From NCBI GenBank assembly GCA_963849005.1, contig CAWKGC010000022.1:124001-188000 (forward strand): a DNA stretch of 64,000 bases, in the 5' to 3' direction. The translations under genes and the position numbers were made by a program. Each line of letters begins with the position of its first letter. Positions within the stretch are counted from its first letter, which is position 1. The notes beneath the pieces were generated by a model. It worked only from the letters and a program-made list of their open reading frames with translations, ran no database searches and was not told the origin of the DNA. Source of the stretch: CAWKGC01 sp963849005. GTDB taxonomy: Bacteria > Pseudomonadota > Gammaproteobacteria > Burkholderiales > Usitatibacteraceae. This document shows positions 28,390-37,428 of this stretch, piece by piece.

Positions 28390-28497
28390 CTCGCCGCGAA
28401 CGAATTACATCAGGTTGAATCCTGCCTCATTTGGCGCGCCGGGTCGATGGCGGCGGTTTGCAGTCGATTTGGCGCCGTCGGCGGCCCTGCGCCCGAG

Positions 28498-28529
28498 AAA
28501 GAGGGAGGATTGAATTTCCCGCCCTCTTT
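28498..28529 (-). terminator. Possible terminator after the secreted unknown protein
   Basis: Inverted repeat AAAGAGGG/CCCTCTTT (28498-28505 with 28522-28529) lies directly beyond the stop at 28534 on the minus strand, with a short T-rich end. The rest of the 28390-28497 gap shows no gene or repeat that I can support. Confidence 0.5.
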
Positions 28530-28533
28530 GACG

Positions 28534-29244
28534 TCAATTCGGCTTCGCGGCAGGTCTTGCAAAGAGCGCATCGTCCAGCGGCACGTTCACCTCGAGGCGC
28601 TTCAACATCGCACGCCACTTGCCACCATCGCGCGTGACCCACACCGGATGCCGGATGCCCGCCTGCTCGAACTCCCAGGGCCCGAAGATCCCGCCGACCT
28701 CGTCGTCATGGGCACCGTAGAGGTAAGGCTGGCCTCCCCGGTCGAGCGCGTACCAGGCGATGCGTGACCCGGCCTCTTGCACTTCGAGGCGCCCTTCCCT
28801 GCCCACCGAGAGCTTCAACGCCGGATCGCGCGCGGCGATGCGATGCAGTGTCCGGTAAACGTGCCCCGAGTGGAAGCGCCGGTCGTCGGCGAGGGTCTCC
28901 GCGGAAACGGGCTCGATCGTGCCTTCCCGCGAAAGGCGCCAGTGCCGGTCGCCATCGATCACGCGAATCAGGTGCAGGTCCTTGCCGCGCGTTTCGATCC
29001 GAAGCCTTGGCCGCTCGAAATCCATGGTGATGACCACGCGCAGCTCGTGCGGCTCGCCATCCCAGTCCTGCCGGGAGTCGTTGACCGTGTTCTTCACGTT
29101 TGCCCAGGCCGCCCGGCCTCCGAGGGCGGCGAGCATGCGATCGGCGAGGCGCTCTGCTTCGATACCAGAGGTGGATGCGCCCGCGCAAAAGGCGACGAGA
29201 ACGGTGGAGACGGCGAGCAGGCGCTTTGTCGTGAAAGGAATCAA
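28534..29244 (-). CDS. Secreted protein of unknown function
   Basis: 236 residues from a TTG start at 29244 that has GGAGAG at good spacing; a GTG at 29292 would overlap guaA and is less likely. A signal peptide (about residues 8-24, RLLAVSTVLVAFCAGA) precedes a mature region beginning ERLADRMLAALGGRAAW, which recalls periplasmic proteins related to LolA/outer-membrane lipoprotein-sorting factors. The rest is beta-rich (LRVVITMDFERPRLRIETRG, HWRLSREG). No catalytic motif seen. It follows guaA by 38 bp on the same strand but has no obvious purine role. Confidence 0.65.
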   Translation of the reverse strand: MIPFTTKRLLAVSTVLVAFCAGASTSGIEAERLADRMLAALGGRAAWANVKNTVNDSRQDWDGEPHELRVVITMDFERPRLRIETRGKDLHLIRVIDGDRHWRLSREGTIEPVSAETLADDRRFHSGHVYRTLHRIAARDPALKLSVGREGRLEVQEAGSRIAWYALDRGGQPYLYGAHDDEVGGIFGPWEFEQAGIRHPVWVTRDGGKWRAMLKRLEVNVPLDDALFARPAAKPN

Positions 29245-29282
29245 GATTCTCTCCGGTGTGGACGCCCGACGCGGGCGCCGAA

Positions 29283-30860
29283 TCACTCCCACTCGATCGT
29301 CGCGGGCGGCTTGCCGGATACGTCATAGACGACGCGGTTGATGCCCCGCACTTCGTTGATGATGCGGTTGGATACCCGGCCCAGCAGGTCGTAGGGCAGT
29401 TCCGCCCAATGCGCGGTCATGAAGTCGCTGGTGACCACAGCCCGCAGCGCAACCACATGCTCGTAGGTGCGGCCATCGCCCATCACGCCAACCGCGCGCA
29501 CCGGGAGGAAAACCGCGAAAGCCTGCGCTACCTTGTCGTACCACGACGTTCCCGATTCATCCTTCGCCGCGCGCAATTCCTCAATGAAGATCGCATCGGC
29601 GCGCCGCAGCAGGTCGGCGTAACCGGCCTTCACCTCGCCGAGGATGCGCACGCCGAGGCCCGGCCCGGGGAACGGATGGCGGAACACCATGTCGCGCGGC
29701 AGGCCCAGCGTGAGGCCCAGCGAGCGCACCTCGTCCTTGAAAAGCTCGCGCAGGGGTTCCAGCAACTTGAGGTGCAGCGACTCGGGCAGCCCGCCGACGT
29801 TGTGGTGGCTCTTGATCGTCACCGCCTTGCCGGTCTTGGCGCCGGCCGACTCGATCACGTCGGGATAGATCGTGCCTTGCGCCAGCCACTTCGCATTGGG
29901 CATCTTCTTCGCCTCGGCCTGGAACACCTCGACGAAGAGCCGCCCGATCACCTTGCGCTTGGCTTCCGGGTCGTCCACGCCCTTCAGCTGCGCGTAGAAC
30001 ATATCCGACGCGTTCACCCGGTCGACCTTCACGCCCATGTGCTCGGCGAAGGTGTCCATCACCTGGTCGCCCTCGTTCAGGCGCAGCAGCCCCGTGTCGA
30101 CGAAGATGCAGGTGAGCTGGTCGCCGATCGCCTTGTGCACCAGCGCGGCGGCAACTGCAGAATCGACACCGCCGGAAAGACCGAGGATGACTTCCTCCTT
30201 GCCGACCTGCTCACGGATCCGCGCGATCGCGTGCGGCGCGAATTCGGGCATGTTCCAGCCGCGGTCGCAACCGCAGATCTCGTGGACGAAGCGCGAGTAG
30301 ATCTTCGCGCCCTGCTTCGTGTGCGTGACCTCGGGATGGAACTGCACGGCGTAGAACCGCCGCGACTCGTCCGCCATGCCGGCGATCGGGCACGCGTCGT
30401 TCGAGGCGATCACCTTGAACCCGGGCGGAAGCGCGGTGACCTTGTCGCCGTGGCTCATCCAGACATCGAGCAGCCCGTGGCCTTCGGCATTGGCGCGGTC
30501 CTGGATGCCCTCAAAGAGTTTCGAGTGGCCGCGCGCGCGCACTTCCGCATAGCCGAACTCGCGCACCTTGCCGTTCTCGACCGCTCCGCCCAGCTGTGCC
30601 GCCATCGCCTGCATCCCGTAGCAGATGCCCAGCACCGGCACGCCGAGCTCGAACACGGCCTGGGGCGCGCTCGGGAATGCCGATTCCGTCACCGAGCTGT
30701 GGCTGCCGGAAAGCACCACGCCCTTGGGCGCGAAATTGCGCACGAACGCGTCGTCGACGTCGTGGGGATGCAGTTCGCAGTACACGCCGGCCTCGCGAAT
30801 GCGCCGGGCGATCAACTGCGTGACCTGCGAGCCGAAATCGAGGATGAGTATCTTGTCCAT
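29283..30860 (-). CDS. guaA: GMP synthase (glutamine-hydrolysing)
   Basis: 525 residues, normal length. N-terminal class I amidotransferase with nucleophile in GICYGMQAM (near residue 82) and the His/Glu pair in QFHPEVTHT (near 173). ATP pyrophosphatase domain with the P-loop SGGVDSAVAAAL near 236. C-terminal dimerisation domain ending IEWE. It converts XMP to GMP and is the partner of guaB, 73 bp upstream in the same operon. Intact. Confidence 0.98.
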   Translation of the reverse strand: MDKILILDFGSQVTQLIARRIREAGVYCELHPHDVDDAFVRNFAPKGVVLSGSHSSVTESAFPSAPQAVFELGVPVLGICYGMQAMAAQLGGAVENGKVREFGYAEVRARGHSKLFEGIQDRANAEGHGLLDVWMSHGDKVTALPPGFKVIASNDACPIAGMADESRRFYAVQFHPEVTHTKQGAKIYSRFVHEICGCDRGWNMPEFAPHAIARIREQVGKEEVILGLSGGVDSAVAAALVHKAIGDQLTCIFVDTGLLRLNEGDQVMDTFAEHMGVKVDRVNASDMFYAQLKGVDDPEAKRKVIGRLFVEVFQAEAKKMPNAKWLAQGTIYPDVIESAGAKTGKAVTIKSHHNVGGLPESLHLKLLEPLRELFKDEVRSLGLTLGLPRDMVFRHPFPGPGLGVRILGEVKAGYADLLRRADAIFIEELRAAKDESGTSWYDKVAQAFAVFLPVRAVGVMGDGRTYEHVVALRAVVTSDFMTAHWAELPYDLLGRVSNRIINEVRGINRVVYDVSGKPPATIEWE

Positions 30861-30933
30861 GCGTTTCCCGGGTCCTCAAACGGCGAACGGCGCACGTGGC
30901 GCCGCTCGCATGAAGGGGTGCGGCTCGACCTTG

Positions 30934-32394
30934 TCAGTCGATCTGGTAATTGGGGGCTTCCTTGGTGATCTGCACGTCGTGAACGTGGGATTCGCGCATG
31001 CCCGCCGAGCTGATCTCTACGAACTGCGCCTTGGTGTTCATCTCGGCAATGTCGTGGCAGCCGGTGTAGCCCATGCTGGCGCGCACCCCGCCCATCAACT
31101 GGTGGATGATCGCGCCCACGTTGCCCTTGTACGGCACGCGACCCTCGATGCCCTCGGGAACCAGCTTGTCCGAATTGTTCTCCGCATCCTGGAAGTAGCG
31201 GTCGCTCGAGCCCTTCTGCATCGCCGCAAGCGAGCCCATGCCGCGATATGTCTTGTAGGAACGCCCCTGGTAAAGCTCGATCTCGCCCGGCGCTTCCTCG
31301 GTGCCGGCGAAAAGGCTGCCCAGCATCACGCTCGAGGCGCCGGCGGCGATCGCCTTGGCCACGTCGCCCGAGTAGCGGATGCCACCGTCGGCGATGCAGG
31401 GAACGCCGGTGCCTTTCAGCGCGGACGCGACGTTCTGGATCGCAGTGATCTGCGGAACGCCGACACCCGCGACGATGCGCGTGGTGCAGATCGAGCCCGG
31501 TCCGATCCCGACCTTGATGCCGTCGGCTCCCGCGTCGACCAGCGCCTTTGCGCCGTCATGGGTCGCGACGTTGCCGCCGATCAGCCCGACCTGCGGAAAA
31601 TTCTTCTTCACCCATTTCACGCGGTCGAGAACGCCCTGCGCGTGGCCATGCGCGGTGTCGACGACGATTACGTCCACACCGGCCTCCACCAGCGCCGAGA
31701 CGCGATCCTCGGTGCCCTCGCCCACGCCCACCGCTGCGCCGGCGCGCAGGCGCCCGAGCAGGTCCTTGCAGGCGTTCGGGTGCTCGGACGACTTGAGGAT
31801 GTCCTTCACGGTTATCAGGCCGCGCAATTCCCAGTCGCCGTTGATCACCAGCACGCGCTCCAGGCGGTGCCGGTGCATGAGCGCCTTGGCCTCCTCGAGG
31901 CTCGTGCCTTCCTTGACCGTGACCAGCTTGTCGCGCGGCGTCATGATGTTCTTCACCGGCTGGTCGAGGTTGGTCTCGAAGCGCAGGTCGCGGTTGGTGA
32001 CGATGCCCACCACGCGCTTGCCCTCGAGCACGGGCAGGCCGGAAATATGGTGCTTGCGGGTGATCTCGAAGACGTCGCGCACCGACATGTCCGGCGGGAT
32101 GGTGATGGGCTCCTTGACCACGCCGCTTTCGAAGCGCTTCACCTTCGCGACTTCGGAGGCCTGCGCCGCGGCGGGCATGTTCTTGTGGATGATGCCGATG
32201 CCGCCCTCTTGCGCCAAGGCGATCGCGAGGCGCGATTCCGTCACCGTGTCCATGGCGGCGGAGAGCAGGGGAATGTGCAGTTCGATCGACCTCGTGAGCG
32301 GGGTCGCCAGGATGACGTCGCGGGGAAGTACCGAGGAGTGCGCAGGGATGAGAAGGACGTCGTCGAACGTGAGGGCCTTCTGGATGACTCGCAT
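30934..32394 (-). CDS. guaB: IMP dehydrogenase
   Basis: 486 residues. TIM-barrel enzyme oxidising IMP to XMP with NAD+, the committed step to GMP. The catalytic Cys is in GPGSICTTRIVAGVG (near 300), the flap in the DAENN/KLVPEGIEGRVPYKG region (about 400-420), and a CBS pair is inserted at about 95-205. ATG 32394 (MRVIQKAL) is the family start; the longer frame begins at the predicted transcription start. First gene of guaBA. Confidence 0.98.
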   Translation of the reverse strand: MRVIQKALTFDDVLLIPAHSSVLPRDVILATPLTRSIELHIPLLSAAMDTVTESRLAIALAQEGGIGIIHKNMPAAAQASEVAKVKRFESGVVKEPITIPPDMSVRDVFEITRKHHISGLPVLEGKRVVGIVTNRDLRFETNLDQPVKNIMTPRDKLVTVKEGTSLEEAKALMHRHRLERVLVINGDWELRGLITVKDILKSSEHPNACKDLLGRLRAGAAVGVGEGTEDRVSALVEAGVDVIVVDTAHGHAQGVLDRVKWVKKNFPQVGLIGGNVATHDGAKALVDAGADGIKVGIGPGSICTTRIVAGVGVPQITAIQNVASALKGTGVPCIADGGIRYSGDVAKAIAAGASSVMLGSLFAGTEEAPGEIELYQGRSYKTYRGMGSLAAMQKGSSDRYFQDAENNSDKLVPEGIEGRVPYKGNVGAIIHQLMGGVRASMGYTGCHDIAEMNTKAQFVEISSAGMRESHVHDVQITKEAPNYQID

Positions 32395-32421
32395 GGGCTG
32401 CAACCCTTGTCTCAAAACGGA

Positions 32422-32450
32422 ATTATACCGATGCCCCCCTGTCCCGACAA
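32422..32450 (-). promoter_or_regulatory. Sigma70 promoter of guaBA
   Basis: Minus-strand TTGTCG (32450-32445), a 17-bp spacer and a perfect TATAAT (32427-32422), placing the start near 32415, about 20 nt before the guaB ATG. No clear PurR- or DnaA-type site seen. Confidence 0.7.
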
Positions 32451-32522
32451 TCCGCGGCCCCGGCCAGCCCTTGTGAAGAGGTTCATTGACACTTAAGGCG
32501 ATTTACCGGTAACTTGCCGTAA

Positions 32523-32924
32523 ATGCTTGAAAGTTCAGGTTGTTTGATTGAGCCGGGATGGCGCCTTCGAGTTCGTTGCGGGCTCGGGATCGCCATGGCC
32601 TTGTTCGCCGGTTGCGCGTCCGAAGGGGGCCGCGTCGAACCGGTTACGGAGGCGCCCGCCAGTGTCGCCGTCCCGAAGGAAAAGGCGCCGGCGGATGCGG
32701 GAGCATTGGCGGAGGAGGCGCGCGCGGTGCTCGCGCAGGCCGAAACGGACGTGCAGCGCGCGCGGTCGAGGCGCGTGCTGTGGACGAACGCATGGGAGTC
32801 CTTGCTTGAAGCACGCAAGGCGAATGAACAACGCGACCCGGAAAGGGCGATCCGGCAGGCACGGCGCGCGAGCGAACTCGCCCAGCTCGGGCTCGAGCAG
32901 GCGAACACCCCGGCAGTGCGTTGA
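32523..32924 (+). CDS. Small lipoprotein, helical (unknown function)
   Basis: 133 residues. Hydrophobic h-region GLGIAMALFAG with lipobox Cys31, then a Val/Pro-rich linker and a long helical segment (about 58-128, AEEARAVLAQAETDVQRA, ARRASELAQLGLEQA) that resembles DUF4398-type envelope lipoproteins. A TTGACA (32486-32491) and TAACTT (32510-32515) give a plausible promoter whose start would nearly coincide with the ATG, so a leaderless message or the in-frame TTG at 32544 should be considered. It precedes the DUF4124 gene by 27 bp on the same strand. Confidence 0.68.
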   Translation: MLESSGCLIEPGWRLRVRCGLGIAMALFAGCASEGGRVEPVTEAPASVAVPKEKAPADAGALAEEARAVLAQAETDVQRARSRRVLWTNAWESLLEARKANEQRDPERAIRQARRASELAQLGLEQANTPAVR

Positions 32925-32951
32925 GGGCAACGATTTCACGAGGAGAAGCGA

Positions 32952-33404
32952 ATGAATCGATTACTGTGGTGCGCCGCGTCGCTGGCAATCGCGACCTCGG
33001 CCTCTGCCCAGGTCTACAAATGGATCGACAAGGACGGCAAGGTCCAGTACTCGGACTCGCCCCCGCCGACGGCCCAGTCCAAGCAGCTCAACATCAATAC
33101 GGCCCCGCCCACTCCCAGCACCTCTCCCGCGGCCGCAGCCGCCGCGGCAAGTGCCGGCAAAGGCACGGACGCATCCGCCAAGGATCCGCAGGACGCGGCA
33201 AAGAAGAGCGAGGAGGCCGCAAAGCTCGCCGCGGCGAACGAGGTCCGTTGCAAGCAGGCCACGATCGAATTCGACACCATGCAGCAGGAAACCCGCATTT
33301 CGCGCATGAACGACAAGGGCGAGCGCTACTACATGGACGACGCCCAGCGCGAAGCGGAAAAGGCCCGGGCGAAAAAGGCGATGGACGAGTCGTGCAAGAA
33401 ATGA
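32952..33404 (+). CDS. DUF4124-domain secreted protein
   Basis: 150 residues with a cleavable signal peptide (SLAIATSASA-Q). Immediately after cleavage comes the DUF4124 signature VYKWIDKDGKVQYSDSPPP (residues 21-39), then an Ala/Pro/Thr-rich linker and a charged helical tail containing two Cys (C99 in NEVRCKQA and C148 near the end). Such proteins are common in the Betaproteobacteria periplasm; function unknown. AGGAG lies upstream of the ATG. The fimV-like gene follows 50 bp later. Confidence 0.83.
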   Translation: MNRLLWCAASLAIATSASAQVYKWIDKDGKVQYSDSPPPTAQSKQLNINTAPPTPSTSPAAAAAAASAGKGTDASAKDPQDAAKKSEEAAKLAAANEVRCKQATIEFDTMQQETRISRMNDKGERYYMDDAQREAEKARAKKAMDESCKK

Positions 33405-33454
33405 CCTGACCAACACACGCGGGACAGCGAACGGCTGCCCGCAAAGAAAAACAA

Positions 33455-35791
33455 ATGGACCCAATGGCGCACGCCGAAGAACGCACCCGCAGGCCGGACA
33501 GGCCCGCGGGCGCGTTCTTTGCCGCTGCGCTGGTTGTCGCCGCTCTCGGCACGGCACAAGCCGCCACGCTCGGCGACATCGAGCTGCGCTCCTACCTGGG
33601 CGAGCAATTCGACGCGAGGATCCCGCTCTCCGCCAACGAAGGCGAATCGCTGGACCTCGCCTGCTTTTCCCTCATCGCGCCCGAATCGGACGGGGCCGCG
33701 GTGACGAGGGCACAGCTCTCGGTCGAGAGCGAAGGCGGGAAGGCAAGCTTGCGCATCCGCTCGAACCGCCCGTGGAACGAGCCGGTCGCCAACATCCGGG
33801 TGCGCCTTTTCTGCGCCCGCACCGGGCCGGTGATCCGTGAGTACGCTTTGCTCATCGACCCGCGCGGCACGGTTTCTCCCCCGATCCTGCAAGCGTCCCC
33901 GCAACCGGGTGCTGCCGCGGCGCCGCCGGCGGCCGGCATGGCGCCCGCGCCCGCCGCGCCTGCAACCGCAGTTTCCGGAAGGCTGCGCGCGGTTCCGGGA
34001 GACACGCTCGCGAGCATCGCCAAGGCGATCTACCCACGCGGCCGCAAGCTGCAGCAGGCCTACCTCGAGGCAATTCGCGCGCAAAACCCGTCGCTTGCCG
34101 CGCTGCCGGAGAACGAGCCGATTCCGGAAGGCGCGGACATCCTGCTTCCCGACCTGAGGGAATTCGCCAATACCGCCAAGGTTGTCGAAGCCGTGCGCCT
34201 CGCGGCGCCCGCCACAGCGGAACAAACGCCGCCGGCTGCGGCCGCTCAAGCTGTGCCGCGCGGGACCAAGGCTGCACCGGAGAAGAAGGCTGCACCGGAA
34301 AAGAAGCCTGTCGCGGTGGCGCCGCCGCGCGAGTCCGGGCCGGTGCCAAAGCCCTTGCGCCCGCCTGCCAGTTCCGCGCGCGCGGACGGCGGGTTCCAGC
34401 TGCGGCTGTCGACGGGGGACATCGACCTTGCCCGCAGCCGCGGGATGGACGACGAGAAGCGGGACCGGATTCGCGAACGCCAATTGGTGCTCGACTCCGA
34501 TGACCAGGTCGCCGCGCTGCTTGCGCTGCGCCACAGCCTCAAGCAACTGGAAACGCGCGTCGCCGAATTGCAGTTGCGCTTGACCACCAGCGCCCCGGTA
34601 TCGTTGCCGAGCCCAGCGAAGGCGGAAACCAGGGCGCCCGCGCCCGTTGCACCGCCACCGGTGGCCGCACCGGCGCCGGTTGCGGTTGTCCCCGCGCCGT
34701 TGCCGGCCAAGCCCGTGGAAATCGCGCAACCGGCCGAGGTGGCCAAGCCGGTCCCGCCATCGTCATCTCCTGCAGCAGAGGTGACGCCACCTGCAAAGCC
34801 GGAAACGGCAGCGCCCGCGCCCGCCGCGAAGGCGCCGGAACAGGAAACCAAGCCGGTCGCCGCGAAGCCGGCGCCCGTGGATCCGGATGGCGACGACCTG
34901 CCCGCCTGGCTTTGGGGCGTGGTGGCGCTTCTTGTCGCCGCTGTCGGCTGGTTGATCTGGCGGCTGCTCACTTCGCGCAGGAAAAAGGTGGTGCGCAAAA
35001 CCGAGCCGGCACAGGCGCCGGTTTCCGACCTCGACCTGGACGATTCGACCGCCGGAGAATTTGCGGAAGCGGAGCCCGCCCCCGAGCCGGAGCCGGAACG
35101 CCGGCCGGCGCGTGTCGGCGAAATGACGATGCAGGTGGCGGCCTATCGCCCCGCGCCGCAGATGGAGTCCGACGCCTCGCTCAACACGCAAGTGCCGGTC
35201 GGCAATCCCGACGACCTGCGCAAGCGCTATATCGAGGAGCGATTCCCGGAACTCGCCAACCGCACCATCTCGCTCGACGACACCGATTCCATCATCAAGG
35301 GCGCCCGCCTCTTCTACGAGGACGGTGCCCATTCGCGCGCCATCGAGCTGCTCACCTTCGCCATCGAGGAGCGGCCCGAAAGCGTCAAGCCCTGGCTGGC
35401 GCTTTTCGAGATCTACCGCCTCGAGGGCATGACAGCGGAATTCGCCGACCTCGCCAGCCGCTTCCACTCAAGCCACGATAACAACGAGTACTGGCCGAAG
35501 ATCCAGTTCATCGGCCGCGAGATCGACCCGCAGCATCCGCTCTACGTCGACAGCGCCTACAACAACCTGGAGACCATCGGCTACACCTCGTCCCGCGCGC
35601 GCGACCCGCGCAAGCTCGATTTCGATCCGCTGGCGGAGAACTGGCTGAACGCGCCCATGGATTTCATGACCGACGCGTTGGCCTCCGACCTGCGCCGCGC
35701 GGTGATGGCCGAACATGGGGTGACCGACGCCGACATGGCGCCCGATCCGATGCCGGCACTTAAAAACGTCGAAGTCTTCGGCAGCAACTGA
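33455..35791 (+). CDS. FimV-like polar/type IV pilus assembly protein
   Basis: 778 residues. Signal-anchor (AAALVVAALGTAQA), an N-terminal FimV domain (TLGDIELRSYLGEQFDARIPL, about 37-57 onward), a LysM-like segment (AVPGDTLASIAKAIYPRG near 178), a coiled coil around 350-375, long Pro/Ala-rich linkers, one TM helix (LWGVVALLVAAVGWLIWRLL, about 485-504) and a cytoplasmic TPR-like region (about 600-690). This is the architecture of FimV, which binds peptidoglycan, organises the cell pole and supports type IV pili and cAMP signalling. Sequence repeats in the linker make length comparison unreliable. Confidence 0.83.
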   Translation: MDPMAHAEERTRRPDRPAGAFFAAALVVAALGTAQAATLGDIELRSYLGEQFDARIPLSANEGESLDLACFSLIAPESDGAAVTRAQLSVESEGGKASLRIRSNRPWNEPVANIRVRLFCARTGPVIREYALLIDPRGTVSPPILQASPQPGAAAAPPAAGMAPAPAAPATAVSGRLRAVPGDTLASIAKAIYPRGRKLQQAYLEAIRAQNPSLAALPENEPIPEGADILLPDLREFANTAKVVEAVRLAAPATAEQTPPAAAAQAVPRGTKAAPEKKAAPEKKPVAVAPPRESGPVPKPLRPPASSARADGGFQLRLSTGDIDLARSRGMDDEKRDRIRERQLVLDSDDQVAALLALRHSLKQLETRVAELQLRLTTSAPVSLPSPAKAETRAPAPVAPPPVAAPAPVAVVPAPLPAKPVEIAQPAEVAKPVPPSSSPAAEVTPPAKPETAAPAPAAKAPEQETKPVAAKPAPVDPDGDDLPAWLWGVVALLVAAVGWLIWRLLTSRRKKVVRKTEPAQAPVSDLDLDDSTAGEFAEAEPAPEPEPERRPARVGEMTMQVAAYRPAPQMESDASLNTQVPVGNPDDLRKRYIEERFPELANRTISLDDTDSIIKGARLFYEDGAHSRAIELLTFAIEERPESVKPWLALFEIYRLEGMTAEFADLASRFHSSHDNNEYWPKIQFIGREIDPQHPLYVDSAYNNLETIGYTSSRARDPRKLDFDPLAENWLNAPMDFMTDALASDLRRAVMAEHGVTDADMAPDPMPALKNVEVFGSN

Positions 35792-35803
35792 CGCCCCCCT
35801 GCA

Positions 35804-37420
35804 ATGGAAACGCCCTCCTATCCAATCGATGTCGAACGCGTCCTCGCGACCAATACGGTCCACGAGCCGGGCGCGCGCGCGCTCTTCCTGTCGTCGATAC
35901 GTGAATTCGGCAAGGATGGCGCCGAGTTCACGGAGGATCGGCTGAAGCGCCTGATCGCCGTCGAGGAACACTTCCAGAACCTGCTCCTCTACGACCAGCT
36001 CGATTTCCTGCGCATGCCCTTCAACGTCCCCGAAGGCGAGCGCGACTTCGCGTTGAACATCCAGCGCATCTGCCTTGAGGCGGCGAACGGTTTCCAGCGC
36101 TTCCTGCGCAACCGGGCAAGCTGGGCGACGACGCGCGAAACGATAGACCTCATGTTCCGCGTCACGGGCCTGGCGTTGAACTCGATCCACGCGTACATGA
36201 AGTGGAGCTACTTCCTGAACGACACGGGGCGCAGCGCGCCCTGGAAACAACTGCACGCGCTGTACATGCTTGCCGAAGAGGACAGCTATTCGCAGATCCC
36301 GATCGTGCTGCACGACTCGCAGCCCTCGTTCAAGCCTTCGGTGCAGTCGCTTTACCTGCGCACCCTGATCCTCGAGACCCTCAACACCGGCAACCTGTCG
36401 AAGATCCAGATCGAGATCGCCGACGGCTGGTTCTCCTCATGGTGCAGCGACTACACGCTGGACACCGAGTTCTCCTCCCGGTCGCATCTTTTCTACGTCG
36501 ACATCGCCTCGGAGTCCGGCATGCACCTGATGCGCAAGGACAGCCACGGCGAAAGCGTGCGCTACATGAACGCCAACGCCCTGAAGATGCAGATCGAGGA
36601 AGTGAAGGCAGGGCTTCGCCACGGCCGCCTGTACGCGGGCTACGGCGCGGGCGCGGTCTTCCCGGTCGAGGAGCATGTCGCGCTGCTTGCGATCATCGAG
36701 CGCCTTTACCAGTCGATACTCGCCGGCAGCGACAACCGCATCGAGGAGCGCACCCAGTACGAGGACCGCGAGATCGAGGTGGTGATCGGGATCGCGCGCA
36801 TCTTCGAGCAGTTCCGTCGCGGCCCCGCGGCGCCGGCGCACAAGCCTCGCCCCGCGGCCATCCAGTCCGACACGTTCGAGATCTCCGACGCGGGCCTGAC
36901 GCTCGCGCCCGTCGCGCCCGTCGAGCCTTCGGACGACCTGGTCTTCGGGGCCGACGAGGAGATCCTCAGCTGGCGCGTGAACGACCTGAGCTCGAAGGGC
37001 TTCGGCCTGCTGGCCGACCGCGGGATCAGCGACGAGGTGATCCTGAACGGCCTGATCGGCATCCGCAACCAGGAGAATCCCGGCTGGATGCTGGGGCGCG
37101 TCGTTCGCAAGCTTCCCAATCGCGTCAAGGGCGAAGTGCTGGTCGGTGTCGAGGTGATGCACTTCCGTCCGGCGCGCGTGGAATTGCAACCGCTCGTCGA
37201 AAACAAACCCACCGGCGCGCCAGTCGAGGCGCTCTTCTGCGCCGGAGACGATCCGGGCGGCAAGCTCGACGCGCTTGTGATGCGCGTCCAGGACTTCAGC
37301 TCCGAGCACGGCTTCCACCTGACTTCCGGCGGCTCGCGTTTCCAGATCCGCCTGAACCGGATCGTCGCCAAGGGCGCCGACTGGATCAAGGCGCGCTTCG
37401 AGATCGAAGCGAAGACCTGA
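35804..37420 (+). CDS. PilZ-like protein of unknown function downstream of fimV
   Basis: 538 residues, no signal peptide or TM. The first 350 residues are mostly helical and unfamiliar to me (RLIAVEEHFQNLLLYDQLD, LYLRTLILETLNTGNLSKIQ). After a Pro-rich linker (about 355-385), the C-terminal part has DLSSKGFGLL, fitting the PilZ D/NxSxxG motif, followed by a beta-rich pattern (GWMLGRVVRKLPN, VLVGVEVMHFRPARVEL). I see no RxxxR motif before it, so cyclic di-GMP binding is doubtful. It starts 12 bp after the fimV-like gene, so co-expression and a shared polar or motility role are likely. Confidence 0.7.
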   Translation: METPSYPIDVERVLATNTVHEPGARALFLSSIREFGKDGAEFTEDRLKRLIAVEEHFQNLLLYDQLDFLRMPFNVPEGERDFALNIQRICLEAANGFQRFLRNRASWATTRETIDLMFRVTGLALNSIHAYMKWSYFLNDTGRSAPWKQLHALYMLAEEDSYSQIPIVLHDSQPSFKPSVQSLYLRTLILETLNTGNLSKIQIEIADGWFSSWCSDYTLDTEFSSRSHLFYVDIASESGMHLMRKDSHGESVRYMNANALKMQIEEVKAGLRHGRLYAGYGAGAVFPVEEHVALLAIIERLYQSILAGSDNRIEERTQYEDREIEVVIGIARIFEQFRRGPAAPAHKPRPAAIQSDTFEISDAGLTLAPVAPVEPSDDLVFGADEEILSWRVNDLSSKGFGLLADRGISDEVILNGLIGIRNQENPGWMLGRVVRKLPNRVKGEVLVGVEVMHFRPARVELQPLVENKPTGAPVEALFCAGDDPGGKLDALVMRVQDFSSEHGFHLTSGGSRFQIRLNRIVAKGADWIKARFEIEAKT

Positions 37421-37428
37421 GGGCGCAG

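Noticed and set aside
32486..32499. FNR-like box at TTGACACTTAAGG
   Set aside because: The second half-site is absent; it is better read as a -35 TTGACA.
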